Of a stretch of DNA of 64,000 nucleotides, positions 1 through 12,395 are shown one piece after another (the first letter of the stretch is position 1; each line of letters opens with the position of its first letter). Source of the stretch: Whalleya microplaca (lineage: Eukaryota > Ascomycota > Sordariomycetes > Xylariales > Xylariaceae); assembly GCA_022497155.1 (NCBI GenBank), contig MU385738.1, positions 496,001-560,000 on the forward strand. Reading direction: 5' to 3'. The position numbers were made by a program, and so were the translations under genes. The notes under the pieces were generated by a model that saw nothing but the letters and a program-made list of their open reading frames with translations, had not been told where the DNA came from and searched no databases.

Positions 1-1021
1 ATGTACCTTGGGTATTGAGTAGGTACATATTTCCCTTACTGCCCACCGCCTACCTCCTAGGTACCATCTACCTATCAACACATCAACACTCACCCTCTCT
101 CTCTCTCTCTCTCTCTCTCTGACGGGGGCACCTACCACCTCCTTGTGGTCAACCACTGAGCACCGACCACCGACGACCACCGACCACCCGTCCATCGTGT
201 TGTCGTCTGTCGTCTGTCGCCTGCGCCCGTCGCCTGTCAATACCATCGGTCATCTTTCCCTTTTTTTTAGGCTGTTGTTACCCGGCATCCCCAACCAACA
301 ACACTAACAATTAAAGAAGAGCAAAAAAATGATCGTCTCCCGTCGCTCGTGATCTGCCCAGCACTAATAATTCTTCTAAAACCACCTCACTGTGCCACAT
401 AATCCATACTGTATTGATCCTGACCCTGACCTTGAATCCCGACAGTCACGACGACCACGTCCACGACCACCCATTATCACATCACATCATTCGGACGCCC
501 TTTTGCCTCAACGCGCGACGGCGAGACAGTCGGTCAATTCGCCCAGGACCGCTTGACTGACCGATTGATTGACTAATTGATCGATTGATCTTCCGTGTGC
601 TCGTGATTGCTTGTGTCGCGCGCACCCCGAAGATCCAACTATCGCGTCTTGGGTTCAAACCGCGAGCGAAAACCGCATGTCTTCAAGAGCTACTACTTCG
701 AGTCTCGTCGCCCAAAGTGGAACCCTCTAGTAGCCATAACGAACCGAGTAAAGGAACGTGGAACGCTCGTCCGGCGGCCGAATCACCATTCCATCTCGCG
801 ACGCCGCACAGAAGCCACTCCTTGCTCAATCGCCCGTATCGCACACAACCCTACCGCATTATATCGCGACACACCACTCCCCACGTCACGCGCAGCGACG
901 TCTTGGTGTGGTGCTATTGGCAGACAACCTGGCCATACCTTGCCTCCGGCACACAGCGTATGAGATAGCGAGCAGGCTTGGGTGTCGGTATCCACGTCGT
1001 GGATAGTCGACAGTATCAGCA
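1..1021 (+). promoter_or_regulatory. Upstream region / probable 5' UTR of the PtaB-like gene
   Basis: No coding feature is supported here. The stretch holds a (CT)13 tract at 95-120, a CCTAGGTACC palindrome at 56-65, and pyrimidine-rich DNA, all common in fungal promoters and long 5' leaders of regulatory genes. Short open frames at 585-1006 overlap one another in different phases, have no recognisable product, and could at most be upstream ORFs in the leader. Confidence 0.5.
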
Positions 1022-3744
1022 ATGATGGCAAGCATGGGACCCGGCGGTTTCCATCCAGGCATGCAGCAGCATCCGGGTGTCCATCCCAACCATCCCATGG
1101 GTGCTCCCGGCATGGCTCACAACCCGAGCCAGCCTGGAGTCCAGCCCGGGATGCCACCTCAGATGGCTGGGCACATGGCCGTCTCTGGCCCCGGCGGACA
1201 GGCCAATCCCGCCGCCATGATGGGAGGTATGCCGCCGGGCGCTGGCGGGCCAAGCGCCCACGCGCTGCAGCACCTGAACCCCCAACAAATGTTTCAACAC
1301 CAACAGGCTCAGCAGCTTGCATGTAAGTATTGCTTCCTTCCCGCCCGCACAAAGCCTGTGACGCGTTGGCTGACCGAATTCGCCTTCGTCAGTTGCCCAA
1401 AATCCCCAGATGATGGCCCAGTTACAACAACAAAGGATGTTTCAACAGCGCCAACAGCAGGCGATGATCCAACAACAGATGTATGGCGGCGGGATGCCCA
1501 TGAACATGCAAGGAATGAACATGGCAGGTATGACGGCAGCCCAGTTCCAAGCGATGAGGAATAATCCAAACATGCAACGAGTCCTGCCCCAGCACCTTCA
1601 GCAGGCGCATCAAATGAGCCAACAGGGGCAGCACCAGAGCCCACAACACACTCAGGTAAGGGGGTCTAACCCAGTCTTGCGCTTGCAGAGCAGAGTGACT
1701 AACCATCGCGTCAACAGCAACTGCTAGCACAACAGCTAGCACTACAGCAGCAACACGCCCAACAGCAGGCGAATAACCACATGCATCAAGGCAACCAACC
1801 CGGCCATCCCCAAATGACTCCGCAGCAACTCCAGCTCCAGGCGGCCCAGCAGGCTCAGATGGCACAGTCGATGGCGCAACAAGTGCCCCAGGGCTCGCAG
1901 AACCAGGGTCCTCAGCCCCAATCGCAGCCCCAGGGCCAACCACAGCAGCAAGGGCCACAGCAACAACCGCCGCAGCAGCAAGGACAGCAACCGCCGAGTC
2001 AGCAACCAGGCCAGCAACCGCAGCCTAACTCCCAAGGTCCTCAGCGAGCCCCGACTCCTGCCGGTAGCCAGCCAAATCAGCCTCAAAGTCAAGGACCAAA
2101 CCCCGCGCAGACCAGCCAACCACAACAGCCACAGGCTCAAGGGCAGCCCCAGAATAATCAGCAAAACCAAGCTCAACATCAACAGCCCAATCCACAATTG
2201 TTGCAGGCAGCTCACCACCAGCAACAATTAGCAAATAACCTCCAGCAGATGCAGCAACAGCAACAGCAGAAGAACGATGGCATGAAGGGCCATTGCTTGT
2301 TGAAGCTGCTCCAGTTTGGTGAACATCTAAGCGGCTATATCCCTGTGAGTATTGGCGCTATTCCTGCTGGTGCGAGAAAACTGCTAACTGGACGCGTTCA
2401 ACAGAACCCGAGGGTAAAAGACGACATAACGTATTGGAACTCATTTGTTGCCCAGTTCTTCTCGCCGAGAGGCGTGTTCCGGCTTTCTCTCTTCTGCACT
2501 AGCACCGACCCCTCGACCGAGGAACATACCGACAAACAATACGAGATAACGCGGCCCGCCCTGCCGCGATACTTCCACACTCACTATCAAAGCGGCATAA
2601 AGCGAATCAATCTAACATTCGAGAAGGGTACTTCTGACAAGCCGTTGCCAAACGGTTGCCATTTTATTGAGAATCCAAAGACTAGCTTAACCTATTGGTT
2701 TGACAGCTCACACGTACGTTCGCAACATTTTGTGTCACGGACCCTCCAAACTATTTTATAATTCTGACATTGCACATTTAGGTTGTTGCAACAGGAACGC
2801 TTCGAGCCCAATTCGACAGCGAACAAAAGTTAGAGTTGCTTGAGTTCATTACAGCTGGCCACGAAGAGTTTCATTCAAGAAAGATGGTAATAGAGGCGGC
2901 ATTGCCGGCTCACAGCTGGGTCAAAGAATGGATGAAAGTTAATGGCCAGGATTCGAGGTTGTCCCCAGAGATGAGCAAAAAGGGAAAGCCGAAACTGTTG
3001 AAGTCTCCGCCAAACCCACCTCCCGATATTGATCTACCCCAATCTGCCGTCAAACAGAACATGGGTATCACTGAGGCCGTTTTCCAGTTTCTCGAGGTGA
3101 GCCTCGCCGTTACCCGCAATGAGCCTCATACTGACACAGCCCTTCAGATTGTTGAGGTTATGGGACAGATGTCGGTGAGTGGTCATGTCCGAGGAGATTA
3201 ACATATCAAAATCTCCTCCCACCCTGCCGTTAACGTGGTTGCTGACTACTTAATCTAGCCATTGTTCCAATTTCACCATGAGCACCCCGATCTCTCCCCG
3301 TACAGTGCGCTAGACCAATATGTCAATTCGCATATCACCAATGTTTCTCAACAACCCGTCATGAATGGCCAACCACAGGCTAACGGACCAACGAACCCCC
3401 GCACGCCGAGCTTCAGTCAATTTCCCATGGGTGCTTCACCGGCTGCACAACATCTTCAGCTCCCTAATTCACCGCATATGGGCAGTCCCGCCCAGGGTCA
3501 TATGCAAGCTCCTGGCATGCAGATGCAGCCAAGTCAGCAAGGAACGAGCTCCAGTGGACCCAGTGCCAACACCAGCCCGGCGAGCAACAAGAGAAGAAGA
3601 CCGTCAACCGTTAAGACCGAGGAAGAGGGTGGGGCACCAGCACCTGCGAATCTTGGTGGTGCTCAGGTCAATGGTGTAGGCATGACTAATAAGAAACAGA
3701 CAACACCTAGGCTACAAAAGCGCATAAAGGGCAATCCTGCATAG
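1022..3744 (+). CDS. ptaB: LIM-domain-binding (Ldb1/PtaB/Mfg1-type) transcriptional adaptor
   Basis: Nuclear adaptor that in Aspergillus works with the LisH protein SomA (yeast Mfg1 with Flo8) to control adhesion, development and conidiation. Seven exons are inferred: 1022-1322, 1393-1655, 1718-2344, 2405-2713, 2782-3096, 3148-3174 and 3259-3744, about 775 residues with all phases consistent. Residues 1-370 are Met/Gly/Pro- then Gln-rich, like a low-complexity activation region. About 376-640 is the conserved Ldb core, recognisable from LKLLQFGEHL, ITYWNSFVAQFFSP, GVFRLSLF and LFQFHHEHPDLSPY. The tail is Ser/Pro-rich with a basic KRRRPS patch. Intron 3 (60 nt) has donor GTGAGT, branch CTAAC and acceptor CAACAG but is also open and a multiple of three, so retention would add 20 residues inside the conserved core. 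Exon 6 is only 27 nt. The start is the first of two tandem ATG codons. Confidence 0.85.
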
Positions 3745-5805
3745 GATGCTACGGGGAGACTTTTGGGTAATCCTGTTCTATGAACAGGAAAGGGCAAAAA
3801 ATGACAGCATCTAGCATACCGGCGTCATCATTCTGGATACGGACACTTTTGTACTGTTCTTTCGGTCGTGGCTCGGCTGTTTTCTTCACTTACATGGGGC
3901 TGGACGTTCAGGACTTCGCATCATATTCAGGGACCAGGCAGGGTTTGGCGGTCTTCTCCATGATTCCCCCACACCATGATTTCACGCTTTTTTTGTCTGT
4001 TGATCGCGCCGGAATAAAAATGAAGCATCATTTGATTTCCAATGGGGATAACATGGCGTTGTTTCATGGAGTTTTGCTATGCTGGATTCCAGCAAAACCT
4101 CTACTTCATGGAGGTTTGTTATATGTCGATGATTGCTGTTGCTGCTGGTATTGTTGCTACTACTATTAGTGCTATTTGGCGAAGAACTTCATTAATCACG
4201 GTGACTACGAGGAAACGGAGAGAGGAATGGGCCTTGCCGGCTAGTACCTACGTTGTTCGCATCGACCGCCCCCTTACTACCCATGTACGATATTGTCATC
4301 GTTTTTGCTGTTGCTGTTGTTATTGTATTTATCTACGACGGACCCCGGTTCATAGCTCAGGGATATCTGTCGTGACACGGATCATGCCGTGTGTTGCCGA
4401 TTTGCGTGGTTTCATTGATAACCTGAAAAATTAGGTGCTAGGAGTAGGGTGGGCAATGGGAAATGCGGGACGTGGCGCGCGGGTATCCGCAGTCAAAGAG
4501 TATTTGAATACCTATGGGTGGATTTTCTATAAATATTCAATAACATTCAGGTATTTACCTCACCGAATATAGTATACCAGTGCTTGGTCGAGTGTTAGTA
4601 AGACGTGACAATGACAATGCCGAAAGGGGTCGAGACCGATGATACACGTACGGAAAAACTAGAAGAACTAGATGAGGTTAACTCGTTGAAACTCATAATT
4701 CTAGCCTTATCTTTATGTTCTAATGTGTACATGTTCTACTCCCCATGACGCAGCTTCAACCGTGAATTTTCCATTATCAGCCTTGGATCCTATTATTTTC
4801 GTCCAAGATCCTAGTCGATACAACTGTCAGTATCAACATAGACTAAGTTCCATAGGAGTATGCATAGACTAGGAGCCTTCCACCAAGGTGTGTATACTGT
4901 TTCACACCTTCCAACTTAGACATGTACTACTTTGATTCATTCGGGCCTGGTGTGTTGGAGACGTAACTGCAGGTGTGACAAATTAGCATGATTATTTACA
5001 CAAGCGAGAACAATTCAAACGGTGAAGTACTTTTGCCACATCTTTCCGAACACTCCAGCTGGCCGCTGCTCAGCCATCCTCGCACGTCTCTTCTGAGACT
5101 CCAGATCCACCGATCGTTTCTGTTGGTACATACTGTCGAAGCTGGGACCCAAAATCTGAGTGCATACATGTTAGCTGTCTTTAATATTCCGTTGACATAT
5201 TTAGGTTTGTAGTCGCGGAAGTTCGAAATGGAGCTATACATACCCCAGAAGTAGTTGTGCTGCTCCCCCCTTGATGACCAGCTTTACCCCCTTCCGAATG
5301 ACTGCTGCCCCAGCTGCTCATATTGACTGTTAAATAACTTTTAAAGAAATATGTACTGAGATGAAGAAGATGGACTTTCACTTGCGAAGTCTTATAGGTC
5401 TAGGCGGTAGTATTCGTAGCTTGGGTGTTGACTTGACAAAACTAGAATGCTTCTCGAAATGAAGTGCAATATCTGTATTTATATCAAGATCTTACCTAAA
5501 GGCTATAACACCTTAATTTAAGTTAACACATGAATAGTAAAGGTGCGCTGAACCAGCTTGAGTCATGACTTCATCAGTCATTATGAACTTATGAGGTCAC
5601 CATATCCTTATGAAATCGATCACACGTAACAGCTCATCGAAGACACAGAAAATAGCCCATGACATATCTGAATGAGCTAAATAATCTTACATGTACTATT
5701 GCCAGAATCCATAAATCCTAGTCATGATAGATTACACTATATATAAGCTGCTGTTAGGTTACAATATGTACAGTGTCCAGCTATATCCAGAAATATATGC
5801 ACTCG
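3745..5805. other. Intergenic: 3' UTR and hAT-like remnant
   Basis: The first ~700 bp is probably the 3' UTR of the PtaB-like gene; its open frames (3780-4434) are low complexity with repeated GTT/GCT runs and look non-coding. Around 4440-4530 a TAGG.GTAGGGTGGGCAA.GGG motif followed by CGGGTATCCGC resembles the terminal part of fungal hAT transposons, but no matching second end was found. The rest shows no supportable gene. Confidence 0.4.
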
Positions 5806-7774
5806 TTAAGCATTGCCGTTGTTTAGGACATCATTTATGATCTGAGCTGCATAAAGACATTCCTCGTCCCGAAAGCTAGGCGTTATAACCTGAATGGCAC
5901 ACGGCGCTCCATCCATCGCATCGGCATCGTCTAGGTAGGTCAAGCAAGTTAGCCACAAAATTCCGTCCTCAAGTGAAATATAAGAATTAACCTACAATCT
6001 GGATCGAATGTATTGGTTGACTTGACATAATGGGGATCCTTCGCTTTCGATGCGGTGCCGTATGGGATAATGCAGGCCGGATACTATAGGACATTCTGAT
6101 TAGGATCCTCTGAGTTAATGGACATGATCGAACGCCTACATCTAAGACATTCCACACAGCGGTGTAAGCTGGAACTCCGTATTCGTCCCACGGCACGGCC
6201 GTGCTCTGGGCTCCGGGTGCAATCACGACGTCAAGGTCGTACTCTAACCAGGTTTTTCTCCAGTTGTCACTGTACTCAAACTTCACTCCCCCGAGCTCGG
6301 AAAGCTGCTGCGCCAGATCCGGATGATTCGGCACAGGAGGCGGGACTGTTGTGAAAGGATGGACCCCTTTGACCAGGGAGTTGACCAGCGGCTCTCCAAA
6401 CTCCTCCTCGAGCCCGTCAGGGCCTGGATGGCTTAGCCCGTAGAAGCTGAAGGCGATACGGGCACCGTGCCCGATGCCCCTCGAATGATCTACAGGGAGG
6501 CGGACGATGGTGTGTCCGGCTGCGGAGAGTTCGTCAATGGCGGTTTCTATGGCGCGTCGAACTGGTGGGTGGAGAGGATGCTCTGCGTCTTCTGGGAGGA
6601 TGCCAATTGTTAACTTCCCATTCTTGCTTGCTTCGAGCGGCCGCCATGGGATGTCAATAGCGCTAGAATCGTATTTCCATGGCTTTTGACCAATCACGGT
6701 CTCCATGAATAATTTCAGGTCCTCAAACGAGCTAGCCATTGGCCCGGCTACGGGCATTATACCGGGAAGCCGAAGACGTGGAAATGGACAGAATGATTGG
6801 CCCCCGAACGGTATGCGGTTAGATGTTGGCTTGAACCCATACACTCCGCAGCAAAGCGAAGGGATGCGTATCGACCCGGCAATATCTGTTCCAACACCTA
6901 GAGGCGATCCACGAAAGGAAAGAAGAGCTCCTTCGCCGCCGGTTGATCCGCCTGCTGTGAGGGTAGTTTTATGAGGATTCAAGGTACGGCCGAAAATGTT
7001 GTTCTCTGAATCGGCAGTCTGTAGATCTTAGTGTCTATGCACACGCCTATGGGGACGATCAAATACCTACCATCATGGTTTGCGGCACATTGGTTTTACA
7101 ATATAGGACTGCCCCGGCATCAAGGAGCAGTTCGACGAGTGCCGAGTGGTCGTCTGGAATTGGCCGTTTGAGAAACTCGGTGTATCCTACCGTGGCATGA
7201 TGTCCCTTCACGATGAACGAATCCTACAGACAGTCAGCTTAGTTGACACAAGAAATCTCACAAGTAAAACCTTTAGGCTTATAGGCAGACCATGCAATGG
7301 ACCGGCAACCGAGCCATGTTTTGCCAGATGCTCGTCCAGCAGCTTTGCTCGTTCGATCGCTTCTTCAAAGAAAATTTCCGTCAAGCAGGATGTCTACAAG
7401 ACTGGATGTCAGAATTGTGCTTCTTGGGCCGAAGAGTAGATACTGACCAACTGTTGCGCGATAGCAGCCCGCTTGCAGAATGCAATCGTGGTCTCCGAGG
7501 ACGTTAGCTCTCCTCTAGCAATTCGGGCGAGCAGTTCACCAGCCGAGTACTTTTCCGTGATAGCGATTTCCTTGTCGGTCAGCAAACCAGCCTTCAGTGC
7601 TGCCTGTAGCTTGATCAAACGGCCTTCATCTGGTGTACCATGTCCACGGAGCTCTTTCAGTGTACCCTCAGCGAGTTTCCACTCCTTGGGGATGTTATTT
7701 TGCTGCTTCTCCCTGTGGGTGGAGGTAATGTGCTGCCACTCAGTCATCTTGCCAGCAAAACTTTCACTTGTCAC
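5806..7774 (-). CDS. Amidase-signature enzyme (acetamidase type)
   Basis: Hydrolyses small amides to acid plus ammonia; family relatives are fungal acetamidases used in nitrogen scavenging. Six exons on the minus strand: 7774-7448, 7393-7271, 7223-7071, 7018-6140, 6083-5996 and 5930-5806, giving 564 residues, the usual length. The Ser-Ser-Lys triad is complete: Lys150 (ISLK), Ser226 in GGSTGGEGAL and Ser250 in GTDIAGSIRIP. C-terminal VLDYPA and DAMDGAP blocks match the family. Intron 1 starts with a weak GTCAGT donor, and intron 2 has a GTTTTA donor or an alternative GTGAGA nine bases further in; the first fits conserved LK-DSF better. The MFS gene and Zn2Cys6 regulator lie upstream of it and could form a small catabolic module. 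No inactivating change was seen. Confidence 0.9.
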
Positions 7775-10192
7775 TTCTATGTGGTTGGCTGCTATGCGAT
7801 TTGGAAGGACACCTCTACAGAGCAGTAAAGCCCACGAGGGCCTAATAAGTCGTTCATATGCTTACATATTGACCCTTGGTTCGAACCAAGTGCCAAGCGT
7901 CTCGCCTGGGAGGCATTTGGGCAGTTGGGGTCCCCCACACATGCAAGATCTCAGGTAGTTGCTTAAAAGGGCAGGTTAAGGCGACCAAGCTATCCCCGCG
8001 CTTCACATATGTCGGCTTACGGATCCATGCTGGAGACAGGCTTCTCCACTTATGTTGTTATCAGGCGTATCTCTAGCTATTCCGCTAGTGCCAGCCCTCT
8101 AGAGGCATCCAAACCCATGACGCCGATTGCAGGATGAACCAATAACACTGCGATGGCTATCTAAGTCATTTTCTGGTATGAAATGGCCTCAAAAGAACCA
8201 TCTGGCTGGGTCACCCGGCAATTATTGACTAAGATAGCCCCCGCCCTGTCCATATTACTCGGTGATGTAGGCAGGCTCTGGCCAGCCGCTGTCCAACTGG
8301 GACTTGGATTCACTGATGGCCGTGGCATTACGCAACGAGATCGGTAAATGGTCCAGGCAAATACAGTAATATTTGATGCTATGGGCGATATAGTTACCTC
8401 GGCTACAGGTAGTTCAGGATTCGAAAGAAGCCAGGGCGGTATTACCTATCACGGACACCTCTGCCGACGATGAGGCCGAGAGAGAAACTTGAGGTTATTA
8501 GAATTAATAATGAATACCATAAATAAACTCCATGCAGCTTTTTTCTTTAGTAATTTAAGATAACGTGCCTTCTATAGGTTTGTGGTGGCTTCTATAGATG
8601 CTTCCCTCATGGAACAGTTGATACCGGGAAAATAATAATCATAACTATTGTGTACTTATAAACCGAAAATAAATTGTTTATGCGATATTTCTATTAATCA
8701 ACCTAATCATCTAGTATAAGTGGCATCTGGACCGAAAAGGTCTCCGTGGCAAAAAGAGAAATAGTATTCTGGCCCACGAGAACTCTGCTTCGCTTTGATT
8801 TCAATAGTAAGCCTGAGCTAGTTTTGTTCATATAATTTATCCTCTTCGATTCCCCAGGACTATATGTCTCTTTTAAACCAAGTCCAACGTTGATATGAGT
8901 CAGAAGTAAGTGGATCAATGCGTGGTTTAAGACATGCTCTCCTGTAGGATGGCTCGATATGTAATCCGGAATGGGAGTGCCATCACCGATTCTTCCGTGA
9001 CTAGTAGAGGAAAGTTCGTATTTGAGGGTATCATGCTCCTATAGCCCTAATACACCTCCTACTATATCTAGAACTAGCGTAATGTGACTTCCCGATTTTC
9101 AAATTTCTGGTTGCAATAAGTTCTCTGGTACTGATTTCTCCATGTGGATTCTGGCCCTCGTTTCAACATTGTTTATGATACTAGCAAGTTTCGGAATTAT
9201 GTACCAATAGCCATATTGAAAACCACGATAAGTTAAGATGTTTTCCCTGAGGGTCCAGTACCTGGTCTGAGTACTTACAAATATTCAGGACCAAAATGGA
9301 TATCGATATAGAGCAGGCCTCGAAGCCACAGCGACCAGCTTGTCTACTCTCCTAAGTATATACTTGCGGTTTCACCATGTTACGTTTGGCAAGTCCTGGG
9401 AATTTAGGTAGTCAATCTGTCGGTTTCGTTAATCGTCACGCAAAATATTCTTCTACTACTTTGTCAACATTGAAAACCCCTGTTCTCTCTTGATAGCCTA
9501 TTCACTGTTATTAATATCGTCAAGTATCTATCTTCTATAATTGAAGGACAGCTCTACGAATATATTTTGGTTTAATCTAGCTCTACAAGGCTGTAAACGA
9601 ACATAAGGCAAGTACGATATCTTCGTCGAGTGACCATGGTAAGACTTTGAATTTTCGGGAACTTTTGAGAATCAACAGACAAGATGAGTTACCTGCCAGA
9701 CTCGTCAATGTTGTGATAGACGGAGTTTATAAGTATCATAGCAGTTACTATTAGGGAGGTATCATCACCAGAGTCCTCAGGGGAGAGAGCCCACTACTAT
9801 GTAGTCACGGCTTTGGGACGTCCTACGGTGCCAGCCACCTGAATTATCAGCCACGCTTTAATCCGACAGTTGATACTACAAGTTGGGCTGCTGTGAAATT
9901 ACGAGTAGCACAAAGGTCATGATTTATTATACTTGGGGTAGTAGGAATTTTGGCAACACAGCGGAGGTCTGATTATTTAAACCACAATATTAATGAGACT
10001 CGTTTGAATTAACCTACTGTCATTCGAGTTTGTAACTACACATTATGACAGCAATATGTAATATAGCCTATTCTTTCGCATTGAAAAGTCACAATGCTAC
10101 ATTTGATTTGTATGTTCGTTGGCGCAACTCTTCCAAACATCCGTCTTCGTTCTAACGGTGTCTCTGATGCTCCCAGCTTCTACTCTGATAAC
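7775..10192. other. Intergenic, no gene; dispersed repeat copy near the right end
   Basis: About 2.4 kb of moderately AT-rich DNA without a credible open frame; the frame at 8703-8918 (minus) has no recognisable content. A segment at 9714-9867 matches 41546-41690 in direct orientation (described separately), suggesting old mobile-element debris. Confidence 0.5.
9714..9867 (+). repeat. Dispersed repeat family 1, copy 1
   Basis: Shares with 41546-41690 the ordered blocks ATAGACG.AG.TTAT.AGTA, ATTAG.GA.GTATCATCAC.AGAGTC and CCAGCCACCTGAATTATCA. Differences are mainly transitions, as expected of two old copies. No coding capacity; the class of element is unknown. Confidence 0.6.
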
Positions 10193-12395
10193 CTATTCGC
10201 GTAATCTTTCCACTAATCTATAATATCGAGGCGCTAAAGCTACGCGGATTTTCTTCCCCCATATAATCATTGGAATGTGAAGGAGACCGATGAAGAGCGA
10301 GATGCAGCCGCCGAGAATGTGCACATTCGTTATTCCCACATCTTTCATCCACGGAACGAGGGCCAATGGAATACAGATGCTTATCGCATTGCGAAGAAAG
10401 GCCACGCCGACGAAGGCTTCAGCAACGAGCTATAGGGGGTCAGTGGTCAATAGTCTTTGGGTAATATGCATGGGAAGTACTAAATAGGATAACATACATC
10501 TCGGTACGAATCAATCACGAACGTGAAGGCAATATCACCTCCAGCGCCTAGGCCGAAGGCGAAACAGGCTCCGCCGATACTGGGATAAATCCAATGCAAA
10601 CCCTAATGAATATTTCACAGTCAGCGATAGTCCTTCTAACGTAGGGACTGTATGGGCTCGTTTCCTGCAAAGGGCTAACTCACCCTGTCTGCAGTAGCAC
10701 CGAACATGATGATCCCACCAGACATGAGTATCACAGGGACAATGTAGATATACAGCCGCATTTCTGGCTCGAAGATGCCGCCATTCCGTCTGGCTAGCCG
10801 TGTCACGGACCAGTCAGAGAAAGGCCCGCCATACAAACTACCGATAATGTTTCCGATACAGGGCCCCAAAGCCATATACCCAACCCCAGCCGTGTTAAAG
10901 CTGTATGGAGGGGCCGCAAATATAATCGATGTCATAGTGAGGAGAAGCACTAAGCAGCTGACGATGGATGCGAACTGCAGAGCAGTGAAGATTACGTGTG
11001 GAAACATGATCGCTGCCAGAGGTGCCATAAAGACTTTCGGGAGAGATTCCGACGTGGGTGTCCAGAAGCGCATGCGCTGGCGGTATGTGTTCAAGGGAAT
11101 CGTCATCTCCGCGACAGCATTTGAGGCGACAGGATAGAGGCCAGCAGAGTCGTCACATTTTTTCCCTCCGTCTTCGTCTGACCTTGCTTTGGAATCTTCG
11201 TAATGGGTCTCGGCAGGGCTTGATGACATTGTGTCTAGCACAGGACCGTTGTCGGCGACGATATTAGCAGCCGATGAGACGAATTTCGTTTCCTCGAAGA
11301 AGAAACCGAATACAAATGCTAATACGGTAAAGGAAATGGCCAATGCATAGTATGGCCAACGCCAGCCCTGGGCTGCAGCCTGGGCGCCGGCTGCCATGGG
11401 ACAAAGGAAACTACCGATCATGACAGCGATGAAGTATAGGGCGTTGGCTCGCCCGCGCTGGTGTACGAAGAAAATGTCGGAAATCTGACCGGTCATCAGC
11501 CATGCTACTCGTCAGAAATTGCGGCTGGTTTGTCTATATTTAAACCAATATGATATACGACGACCAGTAGGAGGGATCATGATAGAACTCACCGTCATTT
11601 GTACCGTTGTCTCGTTAATGGAGCCTACCAGGCCAACGAGGAAGTTTGCGGATACAAGCTCGGCATATGTGTTTATTCTCGCTGTCCACCAACAAAGAGC
11701 GGCTAGGACAGCTGTCGAGAGCACGTAGACAGGTCGCCGGCCATATTTGACGGCTATGGGAATGAAGAAAATGCAACCCACAGCCAGACCGGCGAGCTGT
11801 GTCGAGTTGCTATTGTTTAGTTGTTGGAGGTTCACTTCCAGGTCGACAGCCATTTGTTGCCAAAAAACAGTCTGGATTGATAACCTATTGTAGAACGCTG
11901 GTTAGAATCATGGAGGCCCCCTGATAGAGACACTAACACTGTAGCACCTATAGTTAGCATTTTCTCTTTTATACACTTTGACGGATGATCGAGAGCCCTA
12001 AAGCAGGAGTTTTTGACTCCCAGACATACAATAGGGCATCTTGCTCTCATGAAAAGATAGTCAGGAAAATGCTTCATTCCGTATTCTACTTACTAGTAAA
12101 AGCAGCAACTGTCATTGCTGTTATCAATCCGTAATTGACGTATTTGCGCCATGGTTTCCAGTTCTTATAGCCCGAATATCAATTAGTATCGTAGTTACCA
12201 ACAATCTTATTTGCGAACGATAGTCATACAAGAGGGTCATTTGGGTCATTGGACGGAGTTGGCGATAAAACAACATGACCTGACTCGGTAGCAACTTGAA
12301 CTGAGAATAATTTCATATTAGCCAAAATGCTTTAGGTATTTTCACACCAGGTATCTCTCACATTCGACGAGCGAAACTGTCCCGGGAGCAGACAT
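10193..12395 (-). CDS. MFS transporter (DHA1/HOL1-like)
   Basis: Plasma-membrane proton-coupled transporter of the fungal DHA1/HOL1-like group, whose members export drugs or move amines and toxins; the substrate cannot be read from sequence. Eight exons: 12395-12362, 12300-12230, 12163-12094, 11947-11934, 11871-11593, 11484-10684, 10602-10498 and 10429-10193, 536 residues, phases consistent. Landmarks are NDPNDPLNWKPWRKY before TM1, FWQQMAVDL, STQLAGLAVG, YGRRPVYVLS (loop 2-3 signature) and FFVHQRGRANALY. A long hydrophilic loop separates the two halves. Exon 4 is a 14-nt microexon, the least certain part, but it is the only join found that keeps phase between exons 3 and 5. It is divergent from the Zn2Cys6 gene across ~0.9 kb, compatible with co-regulation. 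Confidence 0.82.

Noticed and set aside
1016..1352. Minus-strand and alternate frames over the first exon of the PtaB-like gene
   Set aside because: They are shadows of Gln/Met/Pro-rich coding sequence; only the plus frame joins to a conserved domain.
1742..2227. Leu-rich minus-strand frame that looks like a membrane protein
   Set aside because: It is the antisense of CAG/CAA-rich (poly-Gln) coding sequence, which always yields Leu-rich artefacts.
3780..4434. Two plus frames after the PtaB-like stop
   Set aside because: Low complexity, overlapping, no start context or homology; most likely 3' UTR.
7878..7892. TTGGTTCGAACCAAG as a tRNA or operator site
   Set aside because: It is just a short palindrome without tRNA context; fungi lack the operator logic it would suggest.
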